From assembly GCA_947382645.1 (NCBI GenBank), contig CANDAE010000005.1, positions 1 to 64,000 of the forward strand: 64,000 bases of DNA. Direction: 5' to 3'. A program made the position numbers and the translations under genes. Positions 34,094-43,393 of the stretch are shown here, in pieces; the stretch's first letter is position 1; the number at the start of each line of letters is the position of its first letter. This stretch comes from Suilimivivens sp009774465 (GTDB taxonomy: Bacteria; Bacillota; Clostridia; Lachnospirales; Lachnospiraceae). The notes beneath the pieces were generated by a model. The model ran no database searches, was not told the DNA's origin, and worked only from the letters and a program-made list of their open reading frames with translations.

Positions 34094-34933
34094 ATGGAAA
34101 ATAATAAAAGCGCGAAACCCTATTTTATTCCAAAACCTGTAAAGCGTTCCGCCTTAAGAAACAGGCTGGGACTTATTTATTACAGCTTTTTAAGGCATAT
34201 GCTTTGGCTTACCATGCGCAGCCAGTTTGCTGTCTCCAGACAATCCGCTCCCCTTTCTTACCTTTATTTTACACATAAAACTCCCCTTCTTCGAAAACTG
34301 AAAGATGTTGATATGTGGATGCAGCACAATAAAATTATCAATTTAAAACTTGCCACCGCCAAGTTAAACGGATTACTTCTTCCTCCGGGCAAGGTATTCA
34401 GCTATTGGAAACTGATTGGAAAGCCATCCAAAAGAAAAGGATATGTGGATGGCATGGTTCTTAAATCCGGCACCTTTCACGCCGGAACCGGCGGCGGGCT
34501 GTGCCAGCTTTCCAATTTGATCTTCTGGATGACCATACATACCCCTCTTACCGTAACAGAACGTCACAGGCACAGCTACGATGTATTTCCTGACTCCAAC
34601 CGAACGCAGCCCTTCGGCAGCGGCGCTACCTGCTTTTATCCTCACGGGGATCTGATGATTCGAAACAATACTCAGGATACCTACCAGCTTTTGGTGTGGG
34701 TGGATGATGAATATCTTCATGGACAGTGGCGTGTGTCCTCCAAACCGGAATACCGTTATGAAATTCTTGAGAAAAATCATGAAATGAAAAGTGAATTCTG
34801 GGGCGGATACAGCAGACATAATGAACTGTACCAGCAGCAGTTTGATCTGGAAAATAATCTGTTGAATGAACAGCTTATTGTACAGAATTCCGCCATTATG
34901 ATGTATGAGCCTTTTATAGATGTGCACCATTAA
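34094..34933 (+). CDS. VanW-family protein
   Basis: A 279-residue protein with the VanW core: PPGKVFSYWKLIGKPSKRKGY, then GGGLCQLSNLIFWMTIHTPL and ERHRHSYDVFPDSNRT. The family occurs in some vanB-type clusters and widely elsewhere; its function is unknown and there are no other van genes here. No signal peptide is visible in the form starting at 34094. ATG 34094 follows GGAGGGG; an upstream ATG at 34061 is possible but has a weaker site. Confidence 0.88.
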   Translation: MENNKSAKPYFIPKPVKRSALRNRLGLIYYSFLRHMLWLTMRSQFAVSRQSAPLSYLYFTHKTPLLRKLKDVDMWMQHNKIINLKLATAKLNGLLLPPGKVFSYWKLIGKPSKRKGYVDGMVLKSGTFHAGTGGGLCQLSNLIFWMTIHTPLTVTERHRHSYDVFPDSNRTQPFGSGATCFYPHGDLMIRNNTQDTYQLLVWVDDEYLHGQWRVSSKPEYRYEILEKNHEMKSEFWGGYSRHNELYQQQFDLENNLLNEQLIVQNSAIMMYEPFIDVHH

Positions 34934-35017
34934 TTATATCCAGTAGAAACATGTCCCCAGAGCGCATTGAAAAACATCGTCTGTCTTGCTTTGTAAGCCA
35001 TTCTTATATTAAAGATA

Positions 35018-35040
35018 AGGAGCTGTTTTTAGCAGCTCCT
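35018..35040. terminator. Hairpin between convergent vanW-like and PPK2 genes
   Basis: AGGAGCTG (35018-35025) and CAGCTCCT (35033-35040) form an 8-bp stem with a 7-base loop, in the 117-bp convergent gap. CATTTTC follows on the plus strand and TTATCTTT on the minus, so it may serve both genes. Confidence 0.6.
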
Positions 35041-35050
35041 CATTTTCAGG

Positions 35051-36520
35051 CTATTTCAAAACCTTTTCCAATTCTTCAATTACAATCTTAAGTGCTTTAA
35101 TTCTGGCATATTTTTTATCCACTGATTCCAGAATATGCCAGGGCGCATAGGTAGTGCTGGTCTTTTGAATCATCTCATTGACCGCCCCTTCATAGTCGTC
35201 CCACTTTTCCCTGTTACGCCAGTCTTCATCTGTAATTTTCCATTGTTTCCCCGGCGTATTCTGTCTGTCCGTAAAGCGGGCAAGCTGGGTATCTTTGTCT
35301 ATATGCACCCAGAACTTAATGATAACAGCACCCCAGTCATGAAGCTCTTTTTCAAATTCATTTATTTCATTATAAGCTCTCTTCCAGTCGTTTTCACTGC
35401 AAAAGCCTTCCAGCCTTTCCACCATGACACGTCCGTACCAGCTTCTGTCAAAAATAGTAACATGTCCGGTTTTTGGCAGCCTGGTCCAGAAACGCCACAA
35501 ATAATGTCTTGCCTTTTCATGAGGCTCCGGACTTGCAATAGGCTGCACTTCATATCCTCTTGGATCAAGGGCTCCTGTAATGCGTTTGATATTACCGCCT
35601 TTTCCGGCTGCATCCCATCCTTCATAGACAATAATCACAGGCACACGTTTCCTGTAAAGACGATTGTGAAGCTCGCCCAAATGCTTTTGAAGCCTGTCAA
35701 GCTCTTCCTTATATTCCTCTTCCTCTATGCACTTATCCAGATCTACCTCTGACAGCTTCGGCATCTTTGCAAGCGGAAATACATTCTGCAAAAGAGGAAC
35801 TGCAAGACTTCTGTTCTGCATTGCAATCTCAATTCCCTGTGTTAAGGTTTCCAGCATCTGCAGCTCTGCCCATTTTTTTGACTTGGAATCGATGATATAC
35901 CAGGGAGCGGAAGGCGTATTGGTGTCCTCCATATACTGCCCGAATATCTCCTCGCATTTTTTGTAATGCTTATTCTGCCACTTATCATTTTCACTGACGC
36001 GCCATCTGGTATCTATATCCTTTTTCAGCTCGTCTATTCGTTTTTTCTGTTCCTTTTCACTGATATGGAAAAAGAACTTCATCACCAGATATCCGTTATC
36101 CGTCAGCTGTCTTTCAAACCTTCTAATGCTGTCAATCCGCTGCTCATAGGTTTTTTTGTCCATGCTTTCATGAAGACGTTCTCTGGTAATTTCATCCATC
36201 CATCCGGAATCCAACAGCATAAACTTTCCTGCCTCCGGCAGCCTGGTAAAATACCGGCATAAGAATGGCTTCCTGCTCTCTTCCTCCGTAGGCTGATCCA
36301 TAGTTGCCACCCTAAAAAACCTTGGATCAATATTTTGAATGATCTGACCTATCGTGCTTCCCTTGCCGGCTGTCCCCCATCCTTCCACAAGCACCAAAAC
36401 AGGAACCTTGTGCTCTTTGATCTGCATCTGCTGATCCATAAGCTTTTCCCTGGCGCTCTTTAAACGTTCCTTCAGCTCTTCTTCCTCCGGCTTTTCCGTA
36501 AAAACTATATTTTTCAGCAT
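35051..36520 (-). CDS. pap: Tandem-domain polyphosphate kinase 2 (polyphosphate:AMP phosphotransferase type)
   Basis: A 489-residue protein with two PPK2 domains. The first P-loop reads EGWGTAGKGST and its lid motif DSGWMDEI; the second reads YEGWDAAGKGGN with the standard FDRSWYGRV. Two-domain PPK2 enzymes usually phosphorylate AMP to ADP with polyphosphate, while one-domain ones act on ADP or GDP. The N-terminal copy has lost DRSWY and is likely structural, as is usual in the family. It is monocistronic; GGAGG precedes ATG 36520. Confidence 0.9.
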   Translation of the reverse strand: MLKNIVFTEKPEEEELKERLKSAREKLMDQQMQIKEHKVPVLVLVEGWGTAGKGSTIGQIIQNIDPRFFRVATMDQPTEEESRKPFLCRYFTRLPEAGKFMLLDSGWMDEITRERLHESMDKKTYEQRIDSIRRFERQLTDNGYLVMKFFFHISEKEQKKRIDELKKDIDTRWRVSENDKWQNKHYKKCEEIFGQYMEDTNTPSAPWYIIDSKSKKWAELQMLETLTQGIEIAMQNRSLAVPLLQNVFPLAKMPKLSEVDLDKCIEEEEYKEELDRLQKHLGELHNRLYRKRVPVIIVYEGWDAAGKGGNIKRITGALDPRGYEVQPIASPEPHEKARHYLWRFWTRLPKTGHVTIFDRSWYGRVMVERLEGFCSENDWKRAYNEINEFEKELHDWGAVIIKFWVHIDKDTQLARFTDRQNTPGKQWKITDEDWRNREKWDDYEGAVNEMIQKTSTTYAPWHILESVDKKYARIKALKIVIEELEKVLK

Positions 36521-36606
36521 AACACCCTCCCTTTCTCTGCTTTATAATTCTATTGTATACCAACCATACTTTTTTTCAAGCAAAGAAATTCTTTTTACTG
36601 AAAAGG

Positions 36607-36921
36607 TCAGATCTGGGCATTACCACCGTTTGCAAAATTTAAATTCTTTCCTACTGCAGACAACATCTTTTCCATTTCTGTCTTCACATCTGTTTTTTTC
36701 CGTTCCCTGCTTTGGCTTTCTGTTTCCTTTTGTACTTCTTCGGACTGGCTCACGCGCTCCTTACTTTTCTTCTCCTCTTTATCAAATGTTTCCATGTTCT
36801 GACTGTCTATCATCACCTGCATTTGATAAATCCCCTTTTTTATCCGTTTTTCCTCCTCTTTTCTCTTTCTCACCTTCCCCTGTTGATTCTCCAGAAACTG
36901 TCTCATGTCTCCTACCTGCAT
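36607..36921 (-). CDS. Small charged, coiled-coil-prone protein of unknown function
   Basis: A 104-residue protein very rich in Lys, Glu, Gln and Arg (KRKEEEKRIKKGIYQMQVM, QSEEVQKETESQSRERKK) with no membrane segment. It ends in a small hydrophobic patch, MLSAVGKNLNFANGGNAQI. I do not recognise a family. A start at 36921 follows GGGAGAG by seven bases; the longer form from 36957 lacks a site. It lies between the lacM terminator and the PPK2 gene. Confidence 0.6.
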   Translation of the reverse strand: MQVGDMRQFLENQQGKVRKRKEEEKRIKKGIYQMQVMIDSQNMETFDKEEKKSKERVSQSEEVQKETESQSRERKKTDVKTEMEKMLSAVGKNLNFANGGNAQI

Positions 36922-36970
36922 ATTTATACTCTCCCTTCTTTTCCTGTCAGAAAACATCTGTGAAAGTAAA

Positions 36971-37015
36971 ACAGCATTATGATTTTCCTATCCATCCTGG
37001 AAATCATAATGCTGT
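36971..37015 (-). terminator. Terminator of the lac/galactoside operon
   Basis: A 17-bp stem with one bulged base (36971-36988 with 36999-37015) and a 10-base loop; TTTTACTTT follows on the minus strand. It lies about 75 bases after the lacM stop. Confidence 0.8.
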
Positions 37016-37089
37016 CCTTAGCTGCGTTCTCACATTCATAACAAGAATATTTTTATTTAGATGTTTATCGGCATGTCACATTCAAATGT

Positions 37090-38061
37090 TTAGGGCATAA
37101 TTTCAAAAGAAAAACTTATGTCTTTATCTCCATATACCCTGTATGGTTCTTCCACATCCGCTCCCCAGCTGTCAATTCCCCCCACGCCTCTTACTGCCCC
37201 AAAGATACACAAAACCGTCCTTCTTGCTATGGGAAGCTCCTCCTGGTGAAGCGCATTTTCCAATTCCTGCGCTGTATAGGGCAGACAGCTAAATGCAAAT
37301 GGTTCGTTTATAGCTGAAAATTTAAGGCAAAATAAATCCTTATCCTTTGCCGAATTATCCAGCACCTGACATCGCCTTACTTCCACCCATTTTGTGTCCA
37401 TATGCATTCCACAGTCCTGGGGTACCAGATAGGGGGTAACCGGAAGCCCTTCCACATGAAAAATTCCTTTTTCTCCACCAGCTTTTCTATCCGGATAGGT
37501 TTCTCCGCTAAGCCCTTCATAGCTGTATCCTTCCGCCTTTGTGGGCATGATAAAACGCATTCCAAAAACCGGAAGCTCCGGCAGTCCCTTTTTTCCTTCA
37601 TATTCAGCCTTTACAGATATTTTTCCTCCAATGCCAACTTTATAAGATACTTTTACATTTGTTTTGGGATATGTAATGGTTTCATAGGTAAATGTTACCA
37701 ATACCTCCTTTGCCCTTTCCTCATTTTCAAATCGATTATTTACCGGCGCTGTTGGCAAAGAACCTTCTTTCCCGTCCACTGTCACCGTAATTTCCACACA
37801 GTCCATAAACAGATCCGCACTCATCCACATTCCTGATTTTAATCCAAACTTGTTTCCCCTGTCATTATCGGTGAGAGCACGCCAGAAGGCAGGTTTTGGT
37901 GTGCGGTAAATCCACTCCTTACCATCAATGCACAGAGATTCCAGGCCTTTCGTCTGATAGGAAAAAATATAATGAAATACCTTTTCTCCGGCATTTCCCC
38001 AAATTCCCAGGGTACAGTCTCCATAAATAATTTTAAGCAGATTTTTATTTCCAGCGTCCAT
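37090..38061 (-). CDS. lacM: Beta-galactosidase small subunit (LacM-like)
   Basis: A 323-residue protein matching the C-terminal beta-sandwich (Bgal_small_N) of GH2 beta-galactosidase: KPAFWRALTDNDRGNKFGLK and YEGLSGETYPDRKAGG are typical. It needs the large subunit for activity. Its ATG (38061) lies 17 bp inside the 3' end of lacL in another frame. The same overlapping split is known for LacL/LacM of Lactobacillus and Leuconostoc, so this is a natural two-subunit enzyme and not a broken gene. Confidence 0.92.
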   Translation of the reverse strand: MDAGNKNLLKIIYGDCTLGIWGNAGEKVFHYIFSYQTKGLESLCIDGKEWIYRTPKPAFWRALTDNDRGNKFGLKSGMWMSADLFMDCVEITVTVDGKEGSLPTAPVNNRFENEERAKEVLVTFTYETITYPKTNVKVSYKVGIGGKISVKAEYEGKKGLPELPVFGMRFIMPTKAEGYSYEGLSGETYPDRKAGGEKGIFHVEGLPVTPYLVPQDCGMHMDTKWVEVRRCQVLDNSAKDKDLFCLKFSAINEPFAFSCLPYTAQELENALHQEELPIARRTVLCIFGAVRGVGGIDSWGADVEEPYRVYGDKDISFSFEIMP

Positions 38062-39979
38062 AATAGTACCTCACTTCCTGCATGGCAGGCTTTTCAGTTC
38101 TGTCAGCAAACACAATTCCGTTTCCTGAAAATTCATAATCAGACGGGCGGTCATCAAAATCTCCTCCATAACGCAGTGCCTTTTCCCCCGTCGCCTCATC
38201 TTTTACCCAAATTGCCTGATCAATAAAGTCCCAGATAAATCCGCCCTGGTACATATCAAATTCATCCAGAAGTTTTATATATGAGCCCATTCCTCCCAGA
38301 GAATTTCCCATATCATGCATATATTCACATAGTAGAAAAGGCTTCTTCGGCTGATTTTCCAGGTATTCTTTTACCTGCTCCGGTGATGCATACATGCGGC
38401 TTTCCACATCTGAAATGGTATCCTCATAATCCCGGTTATGGAATACACCTTCATAATGCACCAGTCTTCCATCTGCTTTTTCTTTAAAATAAGCATTCAT
38501 TGCTTCCAGATTATCTCCCGCATAAGATTCATTTCCCAAAGACCAAAATAAAATGGAAGTATGATTTTTAAACACCTCAAAATTATTCCTTGCCCGGTCC
38601 AATACTGCTTCTTTCCACTCAGGGATGCTTCCCGGCACATTCCAGGAAGGTTCCACTACTCCCATCTTCTGCCAGCTTCCGTGAGACTCCAGATTGGTTT
38701 CCGCCATTACATAAATGCCCTTTTCATCGCAAAGGTAATACCAGGGGATCTGATCCGGATAGTGGCAGGTGCGCACCGCATTGATATGGTTTTTAAGGAA
38801 AATATTCATATCCTTTTCCATTTCTTCCATGCCGATACACCGCCCTTTTTCTGCACTCCATTCATGGCGGTTGACACCGTTTATAACAAGACGCCTGCCA
38901 TTTAACAAAATGACTTTATCCCGTATTTCTATTCTTCTAAATCCCACCGGATAAGGAACTACTTCCAGCACCTGGCCGGCTCCATTATGTAATTTTATAA
39001 TAAGCTGATAAAGGTATGGATTATGATTATCCCAGGGATGCACCTTTCCGATTTCCTGTGTTTCCAGTTTCCCACATAAATTCTTATCCTGAATCTGAAA
39101 TTCGTCTCCTGCAAAGCTCATCCGCCGGCTCATAAGGGAACATCCTTCCTGATCGTTTAGGCTGATTTCCGCCCATCCCTCCGGAACTTCCTTTTTTATA
39201 AATTTCTCTTCCCCGGAAATGATTAAATTTACAGACAAGCTCCCTGTTTCCTCTTCTGAAAGCTCCGGCTTAATCCATAAATCCTCCAAATGAAACTTTG
39301 GTTTTCCATATAATGTTACATTACGGAAAATTCCAAAAAACCGGAAGAAATCCTGATCTTCCAAAAAAGCCGCTGTGCTTCTCTTATGCACTTCCACCGC
39401 CAGGCGGTTCCCCTTTTCCCTGATGAAAGGTGTCAGATCAAACTCTGAGGGAGTAAAACTGTCTTCCGCATATCCTATAAAATGCCCGTTAAGCCATACA
39501 TATGCCGCCTGCTCCACTCCTTCAAAGCAGATTACCACTCTTTTGTCAATAAGTCCTTCTTCCAGATCAAATTCCCTGATATAAGATCCTACCGGATTGT
39601 AAAAAGCCCTGCTGAACATTCCTTTCCAATCCATGCCCTCATTTAATGAATAAGCCGGTCTTCTGTAAAAATGCCCTTCCCAGGGGTACATAGTATTAAT
39701 ATAATGAATCTTATCGTACCCTGCCATTTCAATATGACAGGGTACATTAATTTTATCATAATCCTTATCGTCAAAGCCTTCTTTGTAAAAGTCAACAGGT
39801 CTTTCCTGTGCATTTTTTGAATAGTGAAATTTCCAGACACCATTTAAAGACTGCTTCAACATACTGCTTCCTTTTTGCATTTCCAGCTCATTTTGATAAA
39901 ACCTGTGATCACTATGTGCCGGAAGCTGACCAACACGGAATATTTCCGGATCATCAAGCCACTCAATTTCTGCTTTCAC
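38045..39979 (-). CDS. lacL: Beta-galactosidase large subunit (LacL-like, GH2)
   Basis: A 644-residue GH2 subunit that hydrolyses lactose and galacto-oligosaccharides with LacM. It holds the sugar-binding domain, immunoglobulin-like domain and TIM barrel, with acid/base Glu in SLGNESYAGDN and nucleophile Glu in LLCEYMHDMGNS. I set the start at GTG 39979, which has GAGG six bases upstream and gives an N-terminus (KAEIEWLDDPEIFRV) like LacL; ATG 39991 is also possible. It follows the MalG-like permease by 27 bp. Confidence 0.93.
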   Translation of the reverse strand: MKAEIEWLDDPEIFRVGQLPAHSDHRFYQNELEMQKGSSMLKQSLNGVWKFHYSKNAQERPVDFYKEGFDDKDYDKINVPCHIEMAGYDKIHYINTMYPWEGHFYRRPAYSLNEGMDWKGMFSRAFYNPVGSYIREFDLEEGLIDKRVVICFEGVEQAAYVWLNGHFIGYAEDSFTPSEFDLTPFIREKGNRLAVEVHKRSTAAFLEDQDFFRFFGIFRNVTLYGKPKFHLEDLWIKPELSEEETGSLSVNLIISGEEKFIKKEVPEGWAEISLNDQEGCSLMSRRMSFAGDEFQIQDKNLCGKLETQEIGKVHPWDNHNPYLYQLIIKLHNGAGQVLEVVPYPVGFRRIEIRDKVILLNGRRLVINGVNRHEWSAEKGRCIGMEEMEKDMNIFLKNHINAVRTCHYPDQIPWYYLCDEKGIYVMAETNLESHGSWQKMGVVEPSWNVPGSIPEWKEAVLDRARNNFEVFKNHTSILFWSLGNESYAGDNLEAMNAYFKEKADGRLVHYEGVFHNRDYEDTISDVESRMYASPEQVKEYLENQPKKPFLLCEYMHDMGNSLGGMGSYIKLLDEFDMYQGGFIWDFIDQAIWVKDEATGEKALRYGGDFDDRPSDYEFSGNGIVFADRTEKPAMQEVRYYYGRWK

Positions 39980-40006
39980 ATTTAACCTCATTTCTTTTTA
40001 ATCAAA

Positions 40007-40840
40007 TTATTCTTTCACCGCACCTGCTGCCACTCCTGCCAGAATATACTTCTGGAAGAAGATATAAATTGCAATTGTGGGAATCATGATAATAATGATG
40101 CCTGCTGCCAGTGTCTGCCACGAGCCCTGCTGCGCATTGGCGTAATTCATTAAAAATGTAGTCAGTGTGCGCAATTTGTTTTTGGGCATATATAAATAGG
40201 GAATATACATGTCATTAATGATATTAATTGCCTTTATAATACATACGGTTGCAGTTGCCGGTGCCAGCAGCGGAAAAATTATCCTTACAAACAGTCCAAA
40301 ATAAGAACATCCATCCAAAAGCGCTGCCTCATCAAGCGCCACAGAAAGCCCTGAAATGAACTGTCTGTAAATATACAGCTGCATCAGATCCGAAGCCACA
40401 TAAATCACGATAGGCGCCCATATGGTATTATACAAATGCAGTCCCTGTATAATCTGGAATCTGGCAATTTCCGTTACAAAAGTAGGAATCAGCATACCCA
40501 TGAAAAACAACGCCACAACAATATTTTTTCCTTTAAACTGAAAACGTTCTATAATAAATGCGGTAATTGTACCAAACATTACATTAAAGAAAAGGGAAAT
40601 CAGTAAAATAATGCCGGTGTTTTTAAATCCCAGTATTAAATATTTATCGGTAATTACATCCTTAAAATTTTCAAAGGTTATTTTATTTAACGCCGGTAAA
40701 AGCAGCGGCGAAGTGGTTGCCATATCTCCTTTTGTCTTAAGCGCGGCAAAAAGGGTGAGGAGAATCGGCGCTAAAACAATTAAAACCATGCACAGACATA
40801 CGATCTGCTTCATGATCTGTGTTAATAATCTTTTATGCAT
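40007..40840 (-). CDS. Galactoside ABC permease, MalG-like
   Basis: A 277-residue permease with six predicted membrane spans and EAA loop DEAALLDGCSYFGLFVRIIF. It starts two bases after the MalF-like permease stop. Together with that permease and the upstream binding protein it makes an importer whose product would feed LacLM. No ATPase gene is in the operon. Confidence 0.92.
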   Translation of the reverse strand: MHKRLLTQIMKQIVCLCMVLIVLAPILLTLFAALKTKGDMATTSPLLLPALNKITFENFKDVITDKYLILGFKNTGIILLISLFFNVMFGTITAFIIERFQFKGKNIVVALFFMGMLIPTFVTEIARFQIIQGLHLYNTIWAPIVIYVASDLMQLYIYRQFISGLSVALDEAALLDGCSYFGLFVRIIFPLLAPATATVCIIKAINIINDMYIPYLYMPKNKLRTLTTFLMNYANAQQGSWQTLAAGIIIIMIPTIAIYIFFQKYILAGVAAGAVKE

Positions 40841-40842
40841 AC

Positions 40843-41736
40843 CTATTTCCTCCTATCCTTCAAAACAATCCCATGAATCAGGAAATTTTGAACTACATAA
40901 ATGATAATAATCATAAACATTATCGCTACTGCCATAGTAGATGCAAGACCAAAATTGGAGAACGTAAATGCGGTCTTTATCGTATATAAAGTAAATGTGG
41001 AAGATGCATAACCCGGTCCTCCGGCAGTCATTACAAAAGGTATATCAAATACCTGCAGCGCACCTCTGATATTATCAAACAGTACAAAATCAACCATCAG
41101 CATAATAGCCGGTATCTGTACATATCGGAAAAGCTGCCAGGTATTTGCCCCGTCCACTTCTGCCGCCTCTAGCACATCCTGAGGAATTGACTGAAGTGCG
41201 GCCATAAACAAAATCACATGATAACCGCTGAATCTCCACAAGGATACAAAGGCCAGCACATAGTTTACAATTTGGGGATCAGACAGCCAGCTTCTAATGA
41301 AGGATTCCAGATGAAGTGTTGTTAAAATAGCATCAAATGCCCCATTAATAGGTGAAAAGAAGTAGGAAAATGCATAGGATATTGCTACCCCGTTAATTAT
41401 GTACGGCATAAATACTATTGTCTTGTAAAATTTTGCTGCCCGAAGTTTTCCTGTGAGCAGTACGGCAAAAGCCAGCTCAACAAAAATCATAAAGAAATGA
41501 ATCACAAAATATACAGCGTTATTTTTCAGCGACATCCAAAGATCTTTATTTTGGAACATGGAAATATAATTTTCAAACCAGATAAAATCTTTTTCTGCCG
41601 AGTAACCATCCCAATTGGTAAAACTCATTCGAAATAAGTCAATTGCAGGAAAAACGACAAATGCAACCAATAGCAGCATTGGAATTATCAATGACGCTAT
41701 GATAAACTGTCTCCTTTTTTTGCTAAGTTTACTCAT
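40843..41736 (-). CDS. Galactoside ABC permease, MalF-like
   Basis: A 297-residue permease with about six membrane segments and EAA loop DVLEAAEVDGANTWQLFRYV. GGAGG seven bases before ATG 41736. It partners the MalG-like permease, and lies 70 bp after the binding-protein gene with a hairpin between. Confidence 0.92.
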   Translation of the reverse strand: MSKLSKKRRQFIIASLIIPMLLLVAFVVFPAIDLFRMSFTNWDGYSAEKDFIWFENYISMFQNKDLWMSLKNNAVYFVIHFFMIFVELAFAVLLTGKLRAAKFYKTIVFMPYIINGVAISYAFSYFFSPINGAFDAILTTLHLESFIRSWLSDPQIVNYVLAFVSLWRFSGYHVILFMAALQSIPQDVLEAAEVDGANTWQLFRYVQIPAIMLMVDFVLFDNIRGALQVFDIPFVMTAGGPGYASSTFTLYTIKTAFTFSNFGLASTMAVAIMFMIIIIYVVQNFLIHGIVLKDRRK

Positions 41737-41758
41737 AACTACCTCCCGGTAATGATGT

Positions 41759-41779
41759 GGGGCTGCTTTATGCAGCCCC
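41759..41779 (-). terminator. Intercistronic hairpin between binding protein and permease genes
   Basis: GGGGCTGC (41759-41766) and GCAGCCCC (41772-41779) form an 8-bp stem with a TTTAT loop. On the transcribed minus strand no T-run follows, so it probably stabilises or partly ends the binding-protein mRNA, giving excess binding protein over permease. Confidence 0.65.
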
Positions 41780-41806
41780 GCTTTTTGTTATCAATTTTAA
41801 TCCAGT

Positions 41807-43189
41807 TTACTGGATACCTAATTTTGCTCTTGCATCCGCCCACTTTGTATCCAACTCTGCCAAAGCGGCATCCAGGTCGAAGCCTTCTGTCATCATCTGT
41901 GCTCCCAGCTTCTTATAATCAAATGTTGTTTCATTTTGAATTGCAGTAAAGTCATCGCCGCCACCATCATACATAACCAGAACCATATCCGGGCAAAGCG
42001 CATCAGCCTCTGCCAAAACAGGATCTTTCTCCTTGGGGAAATTGGTCATTGAGGAAGCAGATGATACATAATTTATGTAAGAAGGATACCATGCGTCTGA
42101 ATAAAACCATTCTACAAATGCAACTGCAGCTTCCGGATTTTTGGAATGTGTAGTTACGCCCATAAAGGAATCTCCCTGAACAATAACATTATAAGGATCG
42201 GATTCCGAATTTCTTGTAGGAAGATAAAATGTACCAAGCTGTGAAATATCTTCTGCTCCTGCCTGAATGTTCTGAAGTCCCCAGTCTCCCAATGCCAAAA
42301 TTGCAGCATTTTTTGTTGCAAAAAGTGATGTTACCTGATCATTTCCAAGACCTAAAGGATCTTTTCCAAGTACCCCTGACGTAAACAGTTCATAAACCTT
42401 TTTATAGGCCTTATTAATATCTGTTCCTTCTGCAAAAGGTGCATCCATAGATGCCATTGTATTCCAGTTCTGTCCATTTGCAGACTCAAGTGCAGGCATA
42501 AACTCCATATAAGGATAATCCGGCCATTCATCCTTTAATCCACAGGCAATTGCCATAAAGTCCGGATTGTCTTTTCCATAGTAATCCTGCAGTGTTTTTG
42601 CTGTCGCTTCAAACTCCGGCCAGGTAGTAGGCACTTCTACTCCTGCCTCTTCAAACATGTCTTTCCAGTAAAATACATATTCATATCCGGAAGTCATGGG
42701 AATACCAAGTACCTTCCCGTCCAAAGCATAACCGGCTGCCAGTTCGTTGTTAGCACATGCTGTGGTTCCAGATAAATCAATTAAATAGTCCTTAAATCTT
42801 GATAAGGTAAAGGGCTTGTTAAACATAACGTCAGGAAGCTGATTTGCAGATGCCCGCATTTTCATTGCATTCCAGTACTCAGAGTCATCCTTAATCTTTT
42901 CCACCTCAATATCTATATTAGGATACTGTTCCTGAAATTTGCTTACCATATCATTTTCTTCAATAAAGTCATTTAAGTTGTTATCCCAGATAGCAAAAGT
43001 CAATGTACCGCTTAAATCTTCATTTACTGCAGGTGCACTTTCTCCTGCGCTTTCTGTGCTTTCAGTCTGTGTCTGCTCAGCAGCAGGCGCATCGTTATTG
43101 CTGCTTTGAACTTCCTTGTCTCCGCATCCTGCCAATAAAGATACTGATAATGCACATGTTAAAATAGATGCAAGTAATCTTTTTTTCAT
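41807..43189 (-). CDS. Sugar-binding lipoprotein of the galactoside importer
   Basis: A 460-residue exported lipoprotein (lipobox SLLAGC) of the family-1 extracellular solute-binding proteins; a Ser/Glu-rich linker (about 25-55) precedes the binding domain starting at LSGTLTFAIWDNNLNDF. Ends ALAELDTKWADARAKLGIQ, usual for the family. It delivers substrate to the two permeases downstream. Galacto-oligosaccharide as substrate is inferred from lacLM. A 15-base palindrome lies in its leader. Confidence 0.92.
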   Translation of the reverse strand: MKKRLLASILTCALSVSLLAGCGDKEVQSSNNDAPAAEQTQTESTESAGESAPAVNEDLSGTLTFAIWDNNLNDFIEENDMVSKFQEQYPNIDIEVEKIKDDSEYWNAMKMRASANQLPDVMFNKPFTLSRFKDYLIDLSGTTACANNELAAGYALDGKVLGIPMTSGYEYVFYWKDMFEEAGVEVPTTWPEFEATAKTLQDYYGKDNPDFMAIACGLKDEWPDYPYMEFMPALESANGQNWNTMASMDAPFAEGTDINKAYKKVYELFTSGVLGKDPLGLGNDQVTSLFATKNAAILALGDWGLQNIQAGAEDISQLGTFYLPTRNSESDPYNVIVQGDSFMGVTTHSKNPEAAVAFVEWFYSDAWYPSYINYVSSASSMTNFPKEKDPVLAEADALCPDMVLVMYDGGGDDFTAIQNETTFDYKKLGAQMMTEGFDLDAALAELDTKWADARAKLGIQ

Positions 43190-43228
43190 ATCAGTTGATA
43201 CCTCCCATATTTTTTTGTCAATGTTTTT

Positions 43229-43243
43229 CAGTTGGCCAAACTG
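43229..43243. promoter_or_regulatory. Palindrome before the galactoside operon
   Basis: CAGTTGGCCAAACTG is an inverted repeat (CAGTT/AACTG) with a TTGGCCAA core, 40 bases before the binding-protein start. It could be a site for the AraC-type regulator encoded upstream or for a LacI-type protein elsewhere. No clear -35/-10 was assigned here. Confidence 0.45.
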
Positions 43244-43368
43244 TGTTTACAGGATAGCAATATGTTATTTTTCCTGCTATTTCTTTTTTTCATTTTTCTT
43301 GATATTTTTTCAGATGTTTTAAAAAACGATTTTTGATTTATGGTAAGTTTTTTTGATTAAAAGTAAGA

Positions 43369-43393
43369 AAAACCATGCATTTTACATGGTTTT
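43369..43393 (-). terminator. Terminator overlapping the stop codon of the AraC-type sensor gene
   Basis: AAAACCATG (43369-43377) pairs with CATGGTTTT (43385-43393) over a 7-base loop that contains most of the TAA stop (43382-43384). TTTTTCTTACTTTT follows on the minus strand. Confidence 0.75.

Noticed and set aside
34094..34933. Vancomycin resistance determinant
   Set aside because: VanW alone gives no resistance; there are no vanH, van ligase or vanX homologues, and the Ddl at 2908-3933 looks like a normal D-Ala-D-Ala ligase.
37090..39991. Frameshifted single lacZ gene
   Set aside because: Both parts are complete, the overlap is short and matches the natural LacL/LacM arrangement, and the second part has its own start codon.
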